Counted from the first letter of the stretch, positions 1 through 12,848 are shown. The stretch is DNA of 64,000 nt from Brachypterus glaber (GCA_958510825.1 OY294047.1:42988006-43052005); one strand, 5' to 3'. The notes: generated by a model from the sequence alone, not told the origin. Numbers and translations are program-made.

Positions 1-839
1 ATAAAAAATAAATAAATGATTAACAGTAGTCGGCGAATTTCCAGTACTCGCATAGGCGCCGCGTCGACTCTAGCGTTGTAGCAAGGTTTTAAATATTTAC
101 ATTTTTATTTCTTTTTATCTTGATTTTTTTTAATGATTCCATTTAAACGAGTAAGGTGGGAAAAAAGTTATCGACAAATAAAAATTAAAAACTTTCGTAT
201 TCTTAAAAGATAAAAATCGAATGTCGTTTTTTTCTTTGAAAAACACCGATATATATAGGTATGTATAGTTAATATGTATAGTTTATATTGTTGTGGGTAA
301 CAAATTAGTCGTCAAATGTTTTGATTTATAAAAATTTCCCTCATAATTCGGCAAAATTATTCCGTAAGCCTATGTTTCTATGTTTATTTTCAACGTTGAT
401 AAGTCATAACTGAGTTTACGCCGAATACTGGTAATTGTCTACTAATCTAGAATGCTATGATATATTTTCTCACTTTTCTTTTATAAAAAAACAAATAAAT
501 GATTAATTTATTTATAGCAAAAACATAAATGTTAGCTGTTAAAACTTTTTATAAGGACATCTATTAAAAGTCCACGCGATTCAGGAAAAAGAAATGCCTT
601 GAATTTTATGGTATACTCTTTCCGTTGTCTTCCCACTGGGAAGACAACAGGTGGAGCGTTGATATATAAAACAATTTTATTTTTGTTAAGATGTAGTTGG
701 GAAATAGGAGATTTTTGTTTGGTTTTTTTGTTACGGGCATACCCTCCACCGCCACAATTTATTTGTTTGATTCCGAGTCGACTAATAGCTGACGCAGGCT
801 TGTTTTAATAACAAAGGCCTACTCTTTTACAGGCCATTA
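1..839. other. Non-coding AT-rich DNA
   Basis: No gene, repeat or hairpin could be supported. An open frame at 599-808 lacks any family signature. Confidence 0.5.
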
Positions 840-975
840 ATAAAAATCGAATTTTTGAAACCCCTTTTGAAGGAGTCGTTTTAGGACATATGTTTATAGG
901 AACTTTTTTTATTATTTTTGGGTAAGGCATTACACCCTGAAGTTACGTACCGTACTTAGGAAACACCCTGTATTT
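840..975. mobile_element. Fragment of the CACCCTGTAT foldback family
   Basis: It carries the family landmarks GGACATATGTTTATAGGAAC and an ACACCCTGTAT terminus, as in the complete elements at 4697 and 19505. Only one arm is present. Confidence 0.5.
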
Positions 976-1062
976 ACGTAGGCATTGAAATTGTCTTTTG
1001 GGAAATCCATTGATTGATTGCGATATCAACAAGGAATTTTAATTCTTACATAATGGTAACGC

Positions 1063-1200
1063 TTATGGCTTATGGCTACGGCCTATGATCTATGGCCTAC
1101 GTGAGAAAAATCCCAACAAAAGTCGTGACAAAAAGCGTGAAAAAATCGTGAGAAATCGTGAGAAATCGTGAGGAAAATCCCAACAAAAATCGTGACAATT
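1063..1200. repeat. Short degenerate direct repeats
   Basis: A TATGGC/CTACGGCC motif recurs at 1063-1101. It is followed by iterations of AATCGTGAGA and of AATCCCAACAAAA with GTCGTGACA at 1102-1196. This is a low-complexity, repeat-built stretch without coding sense. Confidence 0.5.
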
Positions 1201-1903
1201 GTGACATGTGTTTCGAGCCATAAGACATTTCCAATGTCAAAACCGAGAGGGTATAGCCGCGTAATCATGCGCGTACATGCTGCAGCTGCAGCTCTCCGTG
1301 CCGGAGTTTGTTTTGTTTTTTTGTTGTTTGCTGTTTTTTTTTTTAATGAGGGGGCCTTGGTTTGCGTTAACGTTGGTTTGGCGTCTGTTTCGTGTTTTTT
1401 TTTTTTGTAAAAAAATGTTTTTTATTTAAAATAATACGCGCATGCATGCGCTGATCGGTTCATCGCATGCGCAGTTTATCAAAACACGGCATAAAGAGCT
1501 GCATATAAGCGCTCCTCAATGTATATACACCAGAGAATTGTATATTTAGATCAAGTAAGTATTTAAATTAAGAAAACTAATCTTTGGAAAATATTATTTA
1601 CTTAATTCAAGTGTATCATTTCCCTGCGAAGAGTTAAATAAAATATATAATTTATATAATTATTTAAAATATGAAAATTAATTCAAACCGTAAACATAAA
1701 GCCCATAGGCTATAGATTTTAATCTAAAACAGGATATGTTCCTAGGATATCCCTTGATTAGATAACCACGAGGTCTAAATTTTTGTATACAACGTATTTT
1801 AAATTGAGATATTAAAATTTTGCTCAAATTATTATAATATATTATAATAGTTATGTTTGTATGAGGCGAGGCATGTCACAGGAGCGGTGTTTCGTCCCTT
1901 CGA

Positions 1904-1987
1904 GAGGCGATATCGGGCGATCTTGAGGCGATATCGGGCAATCTCGAGGCGATATCGGGCAATCTCGAGGCGATATGGGCGATATTT
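1904..1987. repeat. 21-bp minisatellite, about four units
   Basis: The unit GAGGCGATATCGGGCAATCT is repeated about four times, with the last unit shortened. Each complete unit contains the palindrome CGATATCG. The open frames on both strands here are just the repeat read through. Confidence 0.85.
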
Positions 1988-3258
1988 CGTCCAGAAAATT
2001 AAGAGTGACATGTCCCTCAGTATGAGGTATACAGTGCGATTATAAAGTTCCGAACAGTTTGAAAATACTCTTCGTTTGAAGCCACGCCTCTGTTGTGCGC
2101 GACAAGCCCATGTAATTGCTATGTACAACAGCTCGGTGGCCAGTAAAACGCACACAGCTTTCTTGTATTTTACTCATCGCTAATGCCAGTTTTGCATTAA
2201 AAAGTGTTCGGCACTTTATAAACGCACGGTATATGTTACGGGCAAAAACGATAAACCGGTCAATGATGATAATTTGGACAAAGGATTCACATCATTGTCC
2301 GGACATTATCGTCAATGTCCAGTTATAGTTCTCCACACGAGTAAATGGCTACGACGAAAGGGGGAGGTATCACTCGCGCTCTCTTCTTTACGTCAAAAGC
2401 GTCATAAGGCGTGCGTTCGTGCAAGTGAGAATACCCACATTCCTCGCATATTTTCCATAGCCACACATCCATGTGTCGGACAATATCGTCTTTGTTCGTA
2501 ACATACATGAGTGTTTAAAAAAGCGTTCAGCAGAGTAGTACTTTCGGCCACACACTGTTTTTGCTTTCCCTGATGAAAGTCTAGCGTTGGAAAAAAAAAT
2601 TAAAAAATTAATTGCTTTTTTAAAAAGTTTTTTCACGTTTTATATCTAAAAAATATGATTTCCGTTAAAATTTCCGAAAAATTGGTGACCACGATAACTC
2701 GAGAACGCTTTGAGCTAGACTTCATATTTGGACCATGCTTAACCAAAGTTCTAGACTGGGATTGTTTTTGGTGAAAATATGATTGAGGTAAGGGGGTAAA
2801 AAGTGAGTTTAAACAACTTTATTCAAAACATAGTTATTCTTTTTCGAAGAAAAACTTTTTTTGAAAATAAAACTTGAAAACATTTTTGTTCTGGGATTCT
2901 CTGTATAGTATTACACACTTTCTAGGAAGTAACAATATTCATACAAGGAAAGAAACAAATATGCATTTAAATGTATTTAAATGTATATCCTTTTTGGATT
3001 AATTATCTCAAAAATATTAATAATTAATTAATTTTAATTAAATCAAAATAACAGTAATAAATTTCAATAAAATAAAATTATCGTGATTATTGTTTTAAAA
3101 ATACAAATACTCCATTAAAGAAAGTAAAATTCTCAAAAAGTTAAAATAAATGTGAAGTTACTAAAATTTGGAAAATAATTTAGTTAGTTAGTTAGTCTGA
3201 AACTTTAGTTTTTAGTTATTAAACATTAACTTAATACTACTTTTGTTTATGTAATAAA
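1988..3258. other. Non-coding stretch
   Basis: Overlapping short frames at 2116-2636 on both strands show no domain. TTAG repeats lie at 3180-3196, before the LINE remnant. Confidence 0.5.
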
Positions 3259-4124
3259 ATGTGCATAGAGAGGCTGCTATGGCCGCAGTCAGACTGCAGC
3301 AAAAGAACTACCTAATCTTGGGTAACCTAAGTGATCACACCAAAATTCTAAGTGAAATAAACATAGGATACCTGACCACAACCAGCGACATCATGACCTT
3401 ACGGTATGATTTCGATCGCAAGTTTGAAGATGTAATTACGGACCGCCGAACTTTGACATTAGGAGGACCAGAAATGGAAAATGGAGTCGGGAGTTGGTGC
3501 GGGCATACATGGGCCGAGATGCCAACTATCGATACCAATGGGGAAAACTCCATTCATTTTCCAGGCGGAAACATACGCCATAAAAATTTTCGCTCAAGAA
3601 TGCCTGAATAAGGGCAAAAGAGGGCAAAAAATATGCATATTCTCGGATAGCCAAGCAGCTTTAAAGGCACTAAGTTCATGTGCATTTGGGTCAAAGCTTG
3701 CCTCAAACATCTGGCAGAAACCAACAAGGTTTCCTTGATGTGGGTGCCAGGACACGAGGATGTTAAAGGCAATGAGGCTTCGGACTCTCTCGCGAGAGAG
3801 GGAGCATGCATTTATTGGCCAAACAAAAGCCATCAGGTAGAGGCAATTAAGGAATGGAAAACCATAATCAAAACTCGATATTGGAAAGACCAAAACTTAA
3901 GACAGGCCAAAATATTCATAAAATATGAACCTGAACCAACAAGGAAGATACTCGATCTCAGCAAGACGGACCTAAAGACATATACAGGGCTGTTAACCGG
4001 ACACTGCCCGTTAAGATATCATCTTAAAAAAATGGGAAAATCTGAAATCGACACTTGCCGTCTATTGAACTTGATTGTACCCAAGGTTAGGTTGGCTTTC
4101 AAGCAGATTTTCTCTCAACGCTGA
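3259..4124 (+). pseudogene. Non-LTR retrotransposon ORF2 remnant with RNase H domain
   Basis: This is the 3' part of a LINE polyprotein, broken by at least two frameshifts (frames starting near 3261, 3481 and 3678). The linker before RNase H is recognisable (AAVRLQQKNYL, and later GGPEMENGVGSW). RNase H motifs follow: ETYAIKIFAQECLNKG (the catalytic Glu helix), IFSDSQAALKALSS (the D-S-Q-A motif), and VSLMWVPGHEDVKGNEASD with SLAREGA, the family's closing signature. A C-terminal tail with TYTGLLTGHCPLRYHLKKMG and a cysteine follows. The RNase H tail and downstream region fit jockey- or R1-like LINEs of arthropods. No 5' part is present, so it is a dead 5'-truncated copy. Confidence 0.85.
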
Positions 4125-4696
4125 GATAGCACCAGAAGGCCTTCAATCATTTGAGGTTATGTGACATCATATTGTAAAAACAATGATTGTCCCCAGGCTT
4201 ACGTTACGCGCAAAAGAACTTTAGATATAAAAAAAATAATGCAACATTGCAATATCCATTTAGATATACATGTATTTTCTGTTAGTACGCGATTAGAAAT
4301 TTAATATCCTATATTTTTCCTAGGCATTATAAAACCAAACAAATGCCAATATAAATATATTTTATGTTTATGACCTACAAAGTTAAAGAATGTTTCTGGT
4401 AGGTGATAAACTTTTAAAACTTATAGTGTCCATCCAAGATGAGAGCAAGCCACGCCGCAGCTAAACTGCATAAAAATGCATATTTTACCCCGATTTATTA
4501 AGCAGCTATGACAAAAAAGGAAAATAGTGGATTTCTAACTAATCTAACTGATAGATTTTTTAAAATTTGATCTTAAATGAATGTAGACTCTAAATAAACT
4601 GATTTCGATGATAACTGGCATTTTTTTGGCGGCCGAAGCTGTTTGATAAAGTGAGTGATTTAGGGTATCGAACCTTCTAATTGAAAAACGGAACCC
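4125..4696. other. Non-coding stretch between LINE remnant and FB1
   Basis: Nothing beyond AT-rich sequence. The first part may be the untranslated tail of the LINE. Confidence 0.4.
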
Positions 4697-5877
4697 ATAC
4701 ACGGTGTATTTGAAATAGGGTCGGAAATTTTAACAGATGATTTTACATCATAAAATATGACAAAAAGTTCCTATAAACATATGTCTAAAAATGCGTCATA
4801 AGGGAGCTACGCCCCTTTGAAAGTGGCTAAAAAAATCGGTTTTTATTTAATAACTCAGGAACCCTTTGAGATATATCAACGAGATTTTGTACGTCAACTA
4901 ATCCTACCAAGGCCAGTTTTTATGTGTTATTTTCATGTACTTATTTCAACCAGGGGTGTGCGAAACGGGGAGGGCTTATCAGTTTTTTGTCCCAAACTTT
5001 TTTTTGTGTAACTTTTTTGCAATTTTATTTTTGAAATATGATTCCCCAGGTCAAAATACATAAAAAAGGTACTCTTGTTGTAATACTGTAGGATTAACCG
5101 TTTTCGAGAAAAATTCATTTGAAGGTGAAATTCCACGGTTCGAGGACGAAAAATTAAATACTAAAATGTTGAAAACCAAAATTTTGATGATGTAGGGCGA
5201 ATGTACATTAAAAACTAAGAAAAAAACCTCTTATACAGGTACTTCCAAAAATAAATCCTAATGGAGCTATGGTCTCCTAAATATGCACCATTTTTAAAGG
5301 GCTATGGTAGCTTTAAAAGCGTTTTTTCGACCTACATGTATGGAAACTTTTTTTCTTAGTTTTTGATGTAGAATAACATTGCATCATTAAAATTTTGGTT
5401 TTCGACATTTTAGTATTTAATTTTTCGTCCCCGAACCGTGAAATTTAACCTTCAAATGAACTTTTCTCGAAAACGGTTAATCCTACAGTATTACAACAAG
5501 AGTACCTTTTTTATGTATTTTGACCTGAGGAATCACATTTCAAAAATAAAGTTGCAAAAAAGTTACACAGAAAAAAGTTTGGGACAAAAAACTGATAAGG
5601 CCCCCCCGTTTCGCACACCCCTGGTTTAAATAAGTACGTTAAAATGACATACAAAGATGGGCCTTATTAGGATTAATTCACGTGCAAAACCTCGTTAATA
5701 TATCTCAAAGGGTTCCTGAGTTATTAAATAAAAACCGATTTTTTTAGCCACTTTCAAAGGGGCGTAGCTCCCTTATGACGCATTTTTAGACATATGTTTA
5801 TAGGAACTTTTTGTCATATTTTATCATGTAGAATCACCTGTTAAAATTTCCTACCCTATTTCAAATACACCCTGTAT
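4697..5877. mobile_element. Complete foldback element FB1 (CACCCTGTAT family), 1181 bp
   Basis: The left end (ATACACGGTGTATTTGAAAT) is matched in inverse at the right end (ATTTCAAATACACCCTGTAT). The inverse match continues through most of the element, so it would fold into one hairpin with arms of over 500 bp. There is no transposase. Inverted open frames of similar sequence at 4933-5136 and 5438-5629 are the two arms read in opposite directions and are not genes. Confidence 0.92.
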
Positions 5878-6470
5878 AGTATCACTCCGTCCTCTCTCGA
5901 AGCCGTTTATCTGGTATCATCACAAAATAGTACCTATCTACCGTCGTACACATAGTTCCCCAGGAAAAGGTAGATGAATGAGCAAAATTAACGAAAGAAA
6001 CGGACGTTGCATCCTTGTAGCGGACGGTCTGGACATTATAGAACCACACACAGTAAAATCCTTCAATGTAAATTTATTATTTGACTGGACTAACCTCAAA
6101 TTACGAAAAAAAAAATGAAAACTGGGTAAAATGCAAAATCCGACAGTAATAGGATGACGTCAGTCCAAATAGTTGTGCGTTAGACTCTGTTACGATACTA
6201 GCCTGTTCTCTAATAAAACTAACTCCACGCTTGAAAAGTTATTGTGAGAAATAACGGTTGATTAGGTTAAATAAATTGTGTTTTAAATTTGTTTCCCTTT
6301 TTTTGCTTTAATTGTACAAAATCCGTAAAATGACTACCGGAAAAATCAACATTGTTCGGGTGACCTAGTAGTAGGTTTATCCGATTAGCATTCAAAATTG
6401 AATTGTGGTAAACCACCTGTTTATTTAAAATGGACCAATTTTTATTACTATAATTTATAGTAGTACAGGT
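5878..6470. other. Non-coding stretch
   Basis: TTATTTGACTGGACTAA at 6075 resembles the unit of the 25091 array. No gene seen. Confidence 0.4.
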
Positions 6471-6620
6471 AGGGGAACGTTCAAGTATTACGTAACGCAA
6501 ATTTTGATCATTTTTGACTCCCCCCCGTAACGCTATTTTCCTATACCATTAATATGGGCGTAACACTCCAAAATCACCCCCACCCCCATAGGAGCGTTAC
6601 GTAATACTTGAACGTTCCCT
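6471..6620. mobile_element. 150-bp hairpin MITE (AACGTTCAAGTATTACGTAA ends)
   Basis: The inverted ends carry GAACGTTCAAGTATTACGTA, and poly-G/poly-C stretches lie inside. AGGT flanks both sides as a possible 4-bp target duplication. Related single arms occur at 8590, 53620 and in the tandem array at 25091-26337. Confidence 0.85.
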
Positions 6621-7059
6621 AGGTCTACGCCATGCTATTCTCAAAATCCTTTCAAGATTAAATTCTTCAATATTATAGGTAATTATTAATTTTATCTAAT
6701 AGGTAATTATTAATTACCTAAGGTCACTTGCTGGGTCCGTCTCAAATTAATTCTACTTGCTTGGATCTTTCTTTTAAGTGGTGTTAGTGCACAAATAATT
6801 GTGCAGTCTGAAATAAATTTTGGAATCCATAAGTAATAGTGGGCATGTAGGCAGGCCTTTAGTATGATATCTAGTCGTCATGGTCCCTTTTTGTCTAACC
6901 AAAGTTATCTAACCAGGATGAAAACTTTTTTCTTTGATGACTAATTTGTCTGAATTCCTACCAAAGGCTGTTTAGCTTAGTGCCTCTCATTGCCCTAGAA
7001 GTGGTGTCAAGTTTCTTGTATCTTGGTCAGTGTGCATTATTTCTGATCTAGTTTGCGTG

Positions 7060-7797
7060 CGTGCGAAATGGGGGGCGATGTCACTTTTTTGCCTCAAACT
7101 TTTTTATCCGTAATTTTTTGAAATTTGCTCAATAAAATATTAATCTTGAATTAAAAATACATAAAAAGGTACTCTTTATGTAACACCATAGGACCAACCG
7201 TTTTCGAGAAAATTGCAATTAAAGAGGCATTTTCACGTTCTGGGCATCAAAATTGATTTTCGAACCTAGGTGTATAGCAACTTTTTTTCACAGTTTTTAA
7301 TGTAGAATCACCCTGCAGTATTGAAATTTTTATTGGTGCATTTCTTAGTTCATATTTTTGATGCTCAGAACGTGAAATTGCCTCTTTAATTGCAATTTTC
7401 TCGAAAACGGTTGGCCCTACGGTGTTACATAAAGACTACCTTATGTATTTTTAATTAACGATTAATATTTTATTGAAAAAATTTCAAAAAATCTACGGAT
7501 AAAAAAGTTTGGGGCAAAAAATTGACATCCCCCCCCCCCATTTTGCACGTCTCTGGTTAAAATTACTAAATAAAAATTACATGAAATGAAACCCTTTGTC
7601 AATGTTAAGGCATGTGCAAAAATTCGTTGCTGTGGTTTATAGGGTTCCGGAAATATTAAATAAAAACTACTTTTTAGATGTACCCTTAGGAGGGCCGTAG
7701 CTCCCATTTCCGGACCAACATTTATAGGAACTTCTTCTTATTTTTTAACGTAGAATCACGTCTTAAATTTCTCGAACTTCTTTCTGGATAACCCTGT
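7060..7797. mobile_element. Foldback element FB3, left arm shortened
   Basis: Two inverted arms share CAAACTTTTTTAT, AACCGTTTTCGAGAAAATTG and a C-rich block. The outer right part (7565-7797) has no left partner. The right end reads AACCCTGTATATA. It is a divergent subfamily of FB1. Confidence 0.8.
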
Positions 7798-7885
7798 ATA
7801 TAAGGCCCTAATTAGGATAGCCAATAAATAGTCTTATGTCATATGCCGTATGCAAATTATGTCAATATTTATTTATACCATAATA

Positions 7886-8054
7886 TATTCCTTGAACAAA
7901 GGACACGTGTCTTTCAATATGTTTAAAGCCATATTCTCTTGTTCCAAGGCTAGAATTCAAGAAATAGACTTTGGTTCAAAGAAATGCTAGCCTTGAAACT
8001 AAATAATATGGCTTTGAACATATGGAAAGACACGTGTCCTTGGTTCAAAGAATC
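7886..8054. mobile_element. Hairpin MITE, about 165 bp
   Basis: The inverted halves share GGACACGTGTCTTTC, ATGTTTAAAGCCATATT (right arm ATGTTCAAAGCCATATT) and a GCTAG-type centre. It would form a long imperfect hairpin. Confidence 0.85.
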
Positions 8055-8562
8055 CTTTTTTTCTATGTGCCATAAGCCACATTTTTTTTGAGAAAATGGC
8101 AAGGAGAGAACCACTAAAACATATAATAATAATATGCATTATTAATTTAATTACGCGTTTAATCATCTTAATCAAAAGGGCACGGCCTATTAAAGTTTGG
8201 ACTTTATTTCTCGTTATTATACAACAATATATGTTCAGGGGGTTGCGACGATTCAGAGGCAAGTTTCTATGAAGATTTCTCGTTTTATTTAAAATATGGA
8301 TTAGGTATGTACCTTGTTTTACCAAGCCCTTGAATTTATAACTTATAAATATCCACAGTAGGTATATCATTAAAAATGAATTTTATTATGCTACAGAGCA
8401 CTACAGTGGTTAATAACAGTGGTTAATAACTATCAATTATAAATATCTATTTTTTTTTTGTTTTAAAAATTATTTATGAATAAATTGTTTTTTTATTGGT
8501 TATTGTCTCGGTTATAGTTAGATAGCACAGAGCTAGCTAGCTATAAAGGTTCATTTAAGCTA

Positions 8563-8915
8563 AATATGAAGGGTACAGGAAAAAAGGAAACGTTCAAGTA
8601 TTAAGTAAAGAAAAATTTTGATAATTTTGGAAAAGCAGTTAAGTCTGCTGCAATAAACGACCGAAAAAAACTTGTGCTGGGGAAAAGGAAGCTAAGTCAG
8701 GGTCTTTTTATCGTTTTTTTATTAATGTGCAAGGAATATTTCATTATTTTAAAAATTAGCACACACAGCAAAACATTTTAAAAAGTCAACTTCCCATAAT
8801 ACAATGCACCATAACGTGTCCCCAAAAAAGTGAATATAACCTTAAAAATGCGTTCAGATCAAAAGTAACAAAAACTGACTTATCTGATTTTTCCCCTGTA
8901 CCCTTCATATGCAGG
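8563..8915. repeat. Inverted pair ATGAAGGGTACAGG
   Basis: ATGAAGGGTACAGGAAAAAA near 8567 is matched in inverse by TTTTTCCCCTGTACCCTTCAT near 8891. The arms are short and the interior does not fold clearly. It may be an old MITE. A single MITE arm (GTTCAAGTATT) lies at 8590. Confidence 0.45.
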
Positions 8916-9068
8916 CAGAATCGTTTATAAAATTCCAAATTAGCTAGAGATTTGAAATCTGACCTGGAAATAGAGGTATTTGACGTAACAACGATTTGTG
9001 TTAGCCCAGCGAACGATAATAGATTGTAAGAAATACAAAATCTAGACCTCAGTTGGCATATAAAATTG

Positions 9069-9096
9069 CGGATATAATGCCTAGGCATTATATCCG
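9069..9096. repeat. Perfect 28-bp palindrome
   Basis: The half-site CGGATATAATGCCT is followed directly by its exact reverse complement with no spacer. AATT follows outside on each side after one unmatched base. Confidence 0.9.
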
Positions 9097-9824
9097 TAAT
9101 TGTATATCCCTATTGACTTATTAAGCATGGGTTTGTGTCGGGGACAATATATCCGGGTACATAAGAAACAATGTGTCAAGTAGCGCACCCAGCCATACAA
9201 AAACAAAAATTTTGATTGTTTTATTCATGTTAAGACAAAATTGTTAAAATAAACGTAATAAAATGAAATTGAAGGGTTTTGGGGGTCTCCTTCCCGCCAG
9301 TCCCCCTGGGTGCGCCACATAATATATCCTGTTTCTGCGTCCAAACCGCAACGACAGAATTGCAAGTATAGCCGTGCACTAATTGAGGTTTTTTTTTTAT
9401 TTTTTTGTGGCGATGTGCTTTATCAAGAATTTTTAAATGCATAATTTAAAATGATAGATTGCAACACCCTGATGTACATTTTCGTATCTTTATTTACAAT
9501 ATCTAATTTAAAACCACACATTTGTCACAGCTTCAAGTTTAATAATAATTAACCTATATTTAAGTAGTCTAATGAACATGCAATCATTGCTTTTAATTTA
9601 TTTCCAATGAAAAGTAACTCATTTTAAATTACCATGCATATGATTTTTTGCGAAAGTCGTATAATTGATATTTAATAAGATTTTTTTTATAATCTATAAG
9701 CAATCAAATTAATTTTCACTCTTTCTTTCACGTTTTCTAAAATTTTACTATTATCACGTTCAGTTTCTAAATAATTGAAAAATTTCCTATACTCACAGCT
9801 GACAGGAAATTACACACAGACAGG
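9097..9824. other. Non-coding stretch
   Basis: No supported feature. The minus frame at 9230-9442 is unsupported. Confidence 0.4.
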
Positions 9825-10190
9825 GGCGTCTTAACAACAATGGTCAAATACTTAAAATCCAAAAAAATACACATAAAAAAGTTTGGGGAAAAAGTGTGTT
9901 AACCCCAACACATTTTTTCGTTTAGGGTCGCCTCTGAATAAAAAATAAATTAAAATAAATTAATTGCCCTTAATAATACTAGTGCATGCAAAACGTCGTC
10001 GCTCTAGCTCAAAGGGTACCAGAGTTATTAAAGAAAAACCTTATTTTTAGTACAATTTTAAAGGATCGCACCTCTATTAGCCCTATAGGGTTCGTTTCCG
10101 GAGTTATATTCCTCTGCTGTTTTTTCATGTTTGTGATGTAGAATAATCCCCTTTAATATATGCCATAACACTGCAAACACCGTGTATATA
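9825..10190. mobile_element. Foldback-family fragment
   Basis: It carries family landmarks (AAAAAAGTTTGGGG, CGCCTCTGAATAAA, TTAATAATACTAGTGCATG, CAAAGGGTACCAGAGTTATT). The terminus ACACCGTGTATATA is a changed version of the family end. Left arm absent or diverged. Confidence 0.6.
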
Positions 10191-10624
10191 AGAGTGTCGA
10201 TTTAAAAATAAAAAATACGACCTCATTTTCTCGGCGAATTTAATAATCTTATCAACCTTTCTCGTTTATAACTGCTGGTTTGTGAAAAAGAAGGAAATTT
10301 TTCATCTGAACAATCAGATTCGTCTTAAACATAGGTTTACTTAAAAGAATGGCATTGTTTTAAGTTTATTTACGATTTTAACACTTTCTATTTGAGAAAA
10401 AACATTTGTAAGTACTTGTACTTAAAGGCAAGGCATTTTTACACTTCTGTAAATGGTACACTGAAAAAACAGACTCTTATTTATTCAAACGAGTTATGCT
10501 TTTGATATACCGGGCGAATTTTATTTATGCCCACTCCAAAATTAATATTAATCTTCATTCGATAAAAACAAAACTTGGGTGTTTTATATAATTTTACATT
10601 GGCTATAATATGGCGGATTTATTT

Positions 10625-11700
10625 TTATTGTTTGGTTTCGCCAGAAGTGACATAGGGGAAAAAGAGGTAATAGGAAACAGGGGTAATAAGAAACGGTGGA
10701 GAAAAAAAGATTAAAAATTTCTTGTGAAAATATGAAAAAAAAAAACGTACAGTTGGACCCACAAAAAACGCAAGATTAAAATCTGCCAAAATGTCAATTT
10801 TACTAATTATTTTATAGTTTAAGTAAGAATTTAAGAAATAGGTTAGATTATTTTGACAATTAATTGTCAGATTTTTAAAAGTTTATTACAGAAAATGCAT
10901 GCGAATAATGTCGAATATTAAAAAAATAATAATAATAAATAATAAACTGAAAAAAACATTTAGAATATTTACTTAATCAAATCAAAAATTAAAACACAAT
11001 ATTTAGTAAATCTTATGAAAAAATAAAAATTTGAACTCTACTAACCAATAATTTATGAAAATTGTGATTTTCCTTTAAAAAAAGGTTTTCCGGAGGTTTC
11101 TTTTCGCTTTTTTAATCTTGGAACTATCGATGTGGCGACGGGCGATGGTTTTTGACCCAGTAAAATCTGTATTGTTTATAACATGCACCGCTTCTTGTAA
11201 ATGGTATTCGCTCAAATAATTAAGTAAATTTTCATCCTGTATTTCATTTGATATCTTCTTTCTTTCCGAGTCTGCACGCCCTTTCCTCCCCCATCTATTT
11301 TTTCTTCAATCTTAACCATTATTCTTTTTTCGATGATCTTAACACAACTCTCCGAAACACTAAATAACCTTGCCACAATAATTTTAATTATTAAAGGTCT
11401 CTATAGAGATCACTAGCCACAATCACTTCCTTACATCCTGCTTCCAATATACTAATTGTTTTGATTTACTAACATTTCTCAACGCATTTCTTTGTAATTA
11501 TTATAAGTAATTTTGACAAATATTGTCAACATGACAACGGCTTTGTTTGTATTGTAAATATTGAATTTACGCAACTAAGTTTTCAATCTTGTTTTTTTTT
11601 CGGATTCAACTGTACAAAAAGTCCAAACCCCACATTCATAATTATAATAATAACTTATATAAGCTATTATTCCTAAAAATTGCAGGTTTCTACTTAAGCA
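10625..11700 (-). pseudogene. Decayed DNA transposon with transposase N-terminal remnant
   Basis: The minus strand at about 11400-11090 retains coding-like pieces in shifting frames. One is a helix-turn-helix-like stretch around WQGYLVF/VARLFSVSES, and then ENLLNYLSEYHLQEAVHVIN followed by DFTGSKTIARRHI. The G-S-x-x-T-x-x-R-x-x arrangement resembles the DNA-binding part of IS630/Tc1-type transposases found in insects. Imperfect inverted sequences (AATCTTG with T-runs then CAACTGTAC) sit at 10747-10785 and 11587-11622. No catalytic DDE region is visible, so the element is dead. The assignment rests on pattern memory only. Confidence 0.4.
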
Positions 11701-12428
11701 TTTTTATATTTTTTTTAAGTAAAAAATTAAGTGTATAGTCATAAACTTTAATGTTGAAAGTGGGAACATTTTATCTTTGACTATGAACCAAAATTTTGTT
11801 AAAAGTTTTAGCAGGCTTTGCAACATTGAAATAATTTACTGACATTTAAAGGTAAATGTAGCTATAATAATTTATTAAAAGTGTTTCTGGAATTTGCAAC
11901 TTTGGATTCTCTTATTTTGTTGGGGTAATAAACACTTTTTAAAACTCTTTATTTTTAGGATTTTTTTCGGAATTTTCTCAGGAATAAATTTAAAATGTCG
12001 GAGAAAATCGAAATAAAAGCGCATCTGTATCTCTTTGGATGGCAATGCCCCTTCTTTGCATGCGATAATATAAATAGGACGTAACCTATTTATTTAAACT
12101 AATTTTACTCAACAAAAATACGTAAATATTTATACTAGAAAATACAATTAAAATTTAATGGCACATAATAACTCTGGAACTGTAAACAGTAACTAATTAA
12201 ATAAGATACGCTACTTAAATTTGCGAATTTTAAAACTAGAGTGCGTACATATTGAGAAAATAAGTATATTTCCACCGAGAATTTTTTAAAGGATAGAATT
12301 TTATACTAAAATTGTCGGGAAGAATATTTTAGGTACCTATATCAAATACAGAATTTTTTATATTAATTTTTAATTTGGGTGAAAAATGAATGTTTGACAT
12401 TACAAATTTTGTTTATCATATATTCACA
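11701..12428. other. Non-coding AT-rich stretch
   Basis: I see no repeat, hairpin or coding signal here. Confidence 0.4.
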
Positions 12429-12577
12429 GTAGGGTCACTTGGTCTGTTTTTGCTTTGGTTTTCGTTTTTTTCTTCCTTTCGGGTAACGCCACACAACAAA
12501 TAAAAAAGCCAAGTCGAAAAACCGAAAACTAACGAAAGAGAACGAAAGAACAAAGTAAGACTAAGATGAAGTGACCC
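12429..12577. mobile_element. MITE with GGGTCACTT ends
   Basis: The left GTAGGGTCACTTGGTCTG and the right CTAAGATGAAGTGACCCC are inverted counterparts. A single related arm, CTAGATGAAGTGACC, lies at 16750-16764. Confidence 0.6.
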
Positions 12578-12848
12578 CAATTCACAGGGATTCTCCGAGA
12601 AAACTTGAATATAAAACGGCCCAAAATATCCAATGAACATTATTTATTTTAAACATTTTATATCCCACGTATATACATACTATTTATTTAAGCAAGATAA
12701 TAAATGTTTTATTTGCACGAATGTACGAAAACTATATTTAGTTTCCTTATCTAGATTCAAATAGGAAAATTTAATCAAACAATGGAGATCTCTACAACTA
12801 GAATTATGAAACAAAAGACGTCTACCCTATCTCTATCTCATTTGTGCT

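Noticed and set aside
4933..5629. Matching 60-70-codon frames in opposite directions
   Set aside because: They are the two arms of one foldback, present again at 19579-19902, and no protein family fits.
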